Below are positions 60,805 through 64,000 of a stretch of 64,000 bases of DNA, one piece after another (positions within the stretch are counted from its first letter, which is position 1; every line of letters begins with the position of its first letter). Made by a program: the position numbers and the translations under genes. Source of the DNA: Glandiceps talaboti (taxonomy: Eukaryota > Hemichordata > Enteropneusta > Spengelidae); NCBI RefSeq assembly GCF_964340395.1, contig NC_135565.1, forward strand, positions 2,707,642 to 2,771,641, in the 5' to 3' direction. The notes beneath the pieces were generated by a model. The model worked only from the letters and a program-made list of their open reading frames with translations. It was not told where the DNA came from and ran no database searches.

Positions 60805-62088
60805 CTATATTTGTCTGTAGTTACTTATTAACCAAGATCCATCGTCAATATAGAACCGTATAATACAACACAATGCACAGATGGTCTCAATAAAACACAC
60901 GGTTCTCCTTGTTGTACTACTAAAGTAAACATTGCACTGTTTACTAATTTGATACCATTTAGAATTAAACATTGAATATGAAAAAATATCTTTTTTTATT
61001 GTCATGGATTGAAGTTCGAGGATTATTGCTTGAATGGTTTGCATTTGAAGGTCACACATTTACAGACTGTTTAAAATATACGCACAAGATAAGGGCATAC
61101 ATACTTGGAATATTTGTGTAGTGGAGCAAGCAAATCTTTATTATGATGTCACGTACATACATATAAACAGGAACACAGAAAAAAGGCTGAGTAGTGCGCA
61201 AACCAAAAATCAACTGGTTTTTTCGTATCTAAATGATAGATTTTGATCGTACCAGTTAGTGCGAGCACCATTCATTTAAATAACAGTTACCAGTATACAT
61301 GTAGTAAAATGAGATTAAAGAGATAGAAAGATTATTACATAAGTTCGAAATGACTAGTTCAAGATACTGATCTAGATATAGTGTAGGTTAGCTAGATTCT
61401 CCGTCCGCAAAGTGGGTGGAGCCCTAACGACGAGTCTGAGTAACCGAGACTGATCTGGCATGAGTGAACAATTACAAGTTGATCGACAACTAATGAAATT
61501 AAAGATACGTTTTATCCTATGGTTACAGGAGCGCCATCAACGGCGAATATGTCAATCTAAGGTACATGTTGGTCATTGCAAAATTGGCTCACTGCTATAC
61601 GTAACACATATGTAGCGTGAGCACTGAGTTGTATATCCTACTAATACCATATCACACTTCATGGTGTCCGAACACCATTGGGGGTTTAATGTTTATAATT
61701 GGCGATGTTACTGCATACTGATCTTTGATTTTTACTTATACACTTGCACTCAAAATACAACTAGATCACATAACGGATGATATATTTTTTTTATCGAGGC
61801 AGTATGATGACCTGTGAGACTAGGAAAGGTTACCACGTGACAGAAATGCTTCATGTGAAAAAAAACCCGAGCACAATAAAATGCATTTGTTCACAAAATA
61901 TGACGAGGTTATAGTAATTTACATATTTTCATGTACCTAGAAATGTCCATACTGGTAAACAGGTTCAAAACTGTAATAGTTATATACATAAACTACAACA
62001 TTTACGTTTAGCCTTTGATGACCTCTCAACTATATCGAATTTAATTCAAATAATTCAAAACTATGATGGCTTGTTGGTGTCATTGGAT
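60805..62088. other. Region 5' of gene A, no gene recognised
   Basis: If 60655-60804 is the first exon, the promoter lies here. I see no clear core promoter. An 84-codon minus-strand frame at 60805-61059 is unsupported. Confidence 0.4.
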
Positions 62089-62432
62089 TATTTTGAATTT
62101 CCGACATTTTCCTTGTTAATTTCGCAGTTCACTTTTCATGTCCAAAATTGGAAATGTGTTCTCTACAAAATAAACACAAAAACAATTTAATTCAAAATCT
62201 ACCTGAAAGTATTTTCACCTTGGATTAATTTCCACTGTTGAACACATTTTCACTATAGTGGAAATAATTTCAACCGCTGAAAACATTTTCCATTTTGTTT
62301 GTTCTTGATTTTGTTTTTTAAACATTTTCAGTTTTGGAAATTGAAATTGAACTGAGAAATTCACGAGGGAAAATGTTGGAAACGAAAATCAACCGAAAAA
62401 TGCAAAGTGAAAACATCAAAAATTCAAAATGC
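62089..62432. mobile_element. MITE-like foldback element
   Basis: The left arm (attttgaattt at about 62090, then cattttccttgttaatttcg cagttca) and the right arm (tgaactgagaaattcacgag ggaaaatg, then aaattcaaaat at about 62420) are imperfect reverse complements over 55-60 bp. The outer 11 bp match perfectly. The right arm has an extra 35-45 bp. The centre holds a second palindrome (cactatagtg flanked by aatttcc / ggaaat). Confidence 0.65.
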
Positions 62433-64000
62433 CTCTGTGGCACTGATTAAACACCACCGTTGAAAGGTATATTTCTATACACGTTTATATATAAAGTGCC
62501 TTGTACATGGGATCACAGTACAGGCTAAACTGTTTCACCTTAGCCTGCCACAGAATGTAATAATATACTGAAATGTACCCGTTTATCAATCGTTGACGAA
62601 CATGTAGGACGCAAAATATAGAAATTGGATTAACACGAAGTGTTTTACTTTTAAATTACTAGAAACATTCTAGCCTGGAATCAATGCAGAGGGGTTTGAA
62701 TTCGTTATTTCACCAACACTAACCAGACCAATTTCACTTTTGGCATGATTATACTTAATCGGCTTGTCGGCAAAAGTTTCTTTAAATGGGCTGTCTCAAT
62801 TACGAAGGCTTGTTTTTTGACCACTATTTGCATTCTGTCGTCGATAGTTAGGTCGTAGGCTATTTTCTTTGGCTTTGCATTGATGTTCATATTATACATA
62901 TTGTCGTTCACTACAGTAACTAGGCTTAATCTTACATGCCCCTTTCCATTTCAATATAATTTACTTTGTTGTATAAAGCTTGAAGATGTAGCTTTTAGTT
63001 TTAGTGACTCATTTGCATAGTTAGTTCTACCTCCATGGCCGACTACGTAGTACTGTAGAAGAGTGTTGATGTGTTGATCAAAGTGTACAACCTTCATCAA
63101 ATCATTGTATTTTAATTGATCAGATGTCACGTGTCCCCTCAATTCTTTCTGAGGAATTCTTGTAAGGGAGCGATCACTTTTACGGCCGGGGGGGGGGGCA
63201 CCTCAATTTGGGACTCATAGAAGGGGGTCATCATTTTTACAAAGTGAATAAAGGGGGGGGGGGTTACCTTATTTTCAACAACTGAACGAAATCATGAACC
63301 ACCCTGCTGTACTTAAATTTCCATACAACAAATGTATGTGCATACAATAAACCATAAACAATGGCTATACATATACGTTCAAATATAACATAAACTCTTT
63401 GTCTCTTGATACAATCCAAGCATGACATGGAGTCATAACATTGCACCTTTTAAGCAACATTTTTGACTTCTCAACATTGCAGGCCATGAGCTGCATTGTG
63501 TCATCATGTGATATAAAAACTTGGATGTGTAGCTGTACACATAACACATAAGAAATGAAATACCTTGAAATCTGTGCCTCCATTGACCTGAACATGTTGA
63601 ATTGCACACAAACATAGCCAACAGAGACACACTTTCAAATAATTTATATAGATTTATGTACAGCAGGCACGCGCGCGTGTAGCGTGCACTTCTACCCAAT
63701 ACTTTTTCCAGTTCTTACCCTACTTTGAAACTTACTGAAACGCCTGGGTTTACTGTGGTAATTATATTAACTCCATTGCTAATATTATATTTTAAAATTA
63801 GCCGAATTATTCTATAATGGCAATAGTTCACTTAATCTAAGAGATATCCTAGAAATTTTGGTTACTAAACAATGAATATTTTGCATGTCCATGAACTGAC
63901 AATTAATCATTCTTCTCATAGGGTTCCTGTCGAAAGAGCTTTATACATATACATGTGAAGCAATAGATTTGGGATAGCAATTTACCAGATACACTTAAAA
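62433..64000. other. Unique sequence, no gene recognised
   Basis: Short frames (60-88 codons) only, none with a recognisable domain. Two G runs of 10-12 bases lie near 63187 and 63256, each preceded by a similar cactttttac/catttttac block. A GCGCGC stretch is near 63670. Confidence 0.5.

Noticed and set aside
60805-61059. 84-codon minus-strand ORF as first coding exon of gene A
   Set aside because: It ends in a stop (TAG at 60805-60807) before the leader exon frame begins, and no splice site joins the two.

Overview
The window is nuclear DNA of an intron-rich, AT-rich invertebrate metazoan. The evidence is GT-AG introns, a decayed LINE, hammerhead- and pearl-type repeats and very abundant minisatellites. 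I cannot fix the phylum from the sequence. No bacterial, plasmid or phage feature is present.

Layout. Bases 1-19686 are one satellite array with a 65-bp monomer (about 303 copies), open at the left edge of the window and carrying nested higher-order repeats. Bases 19.7-25.7 kb are intergenic, with three small tandem arrays and one pearl-like element. Bases 25.75-37.13 kb hold gene B on the minus strand (5 coding exons, 641 codons). Bases 37.1-45.1 kb are intergenic, with a 25/31-bp array, CATA and TA microsatellites and a hammerhead-ribozyme-like motif between two TA tracts. Bases 45.09-60.66 kb or more hold gene A on the minus strand (5 coding exons plus a probable 5' exon, 812 codons). Bases 60.8-64 kb are mostly unique non-coding DNA with one foldback element.

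The only protein-coding genes I can support are genes A and B, which are head-to-tail paralogues. I rebuilt both from splice sites. They share exon sizes (177/174, 60/60, 147/156, 125/125 and one long last exon), intron phases (0,0,0,2), a four-helix CD20/MS4A-like membrane module and a very long disordered cytoplasmic tail. Four tail blocks are conserved, and a short peptide repeat around an acidic/Tyr-Pro core differs in unit and copy number between the two genes. Most exons are too small to show up as ordinary ORFs.

The introns are dominated by unrelated minisatellites and transposon remnants: 20-, 44-, 52-, 64- and 29/30-bp arrays, a three-copy hairpin-ended element with a captured coding fragment, a LINE 3' end, a pearl-like element with terminal inverted repeats, and a large foldback. 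In gene A, an 8-copy 44-bp array repeats the exon-4 splice donor itself.
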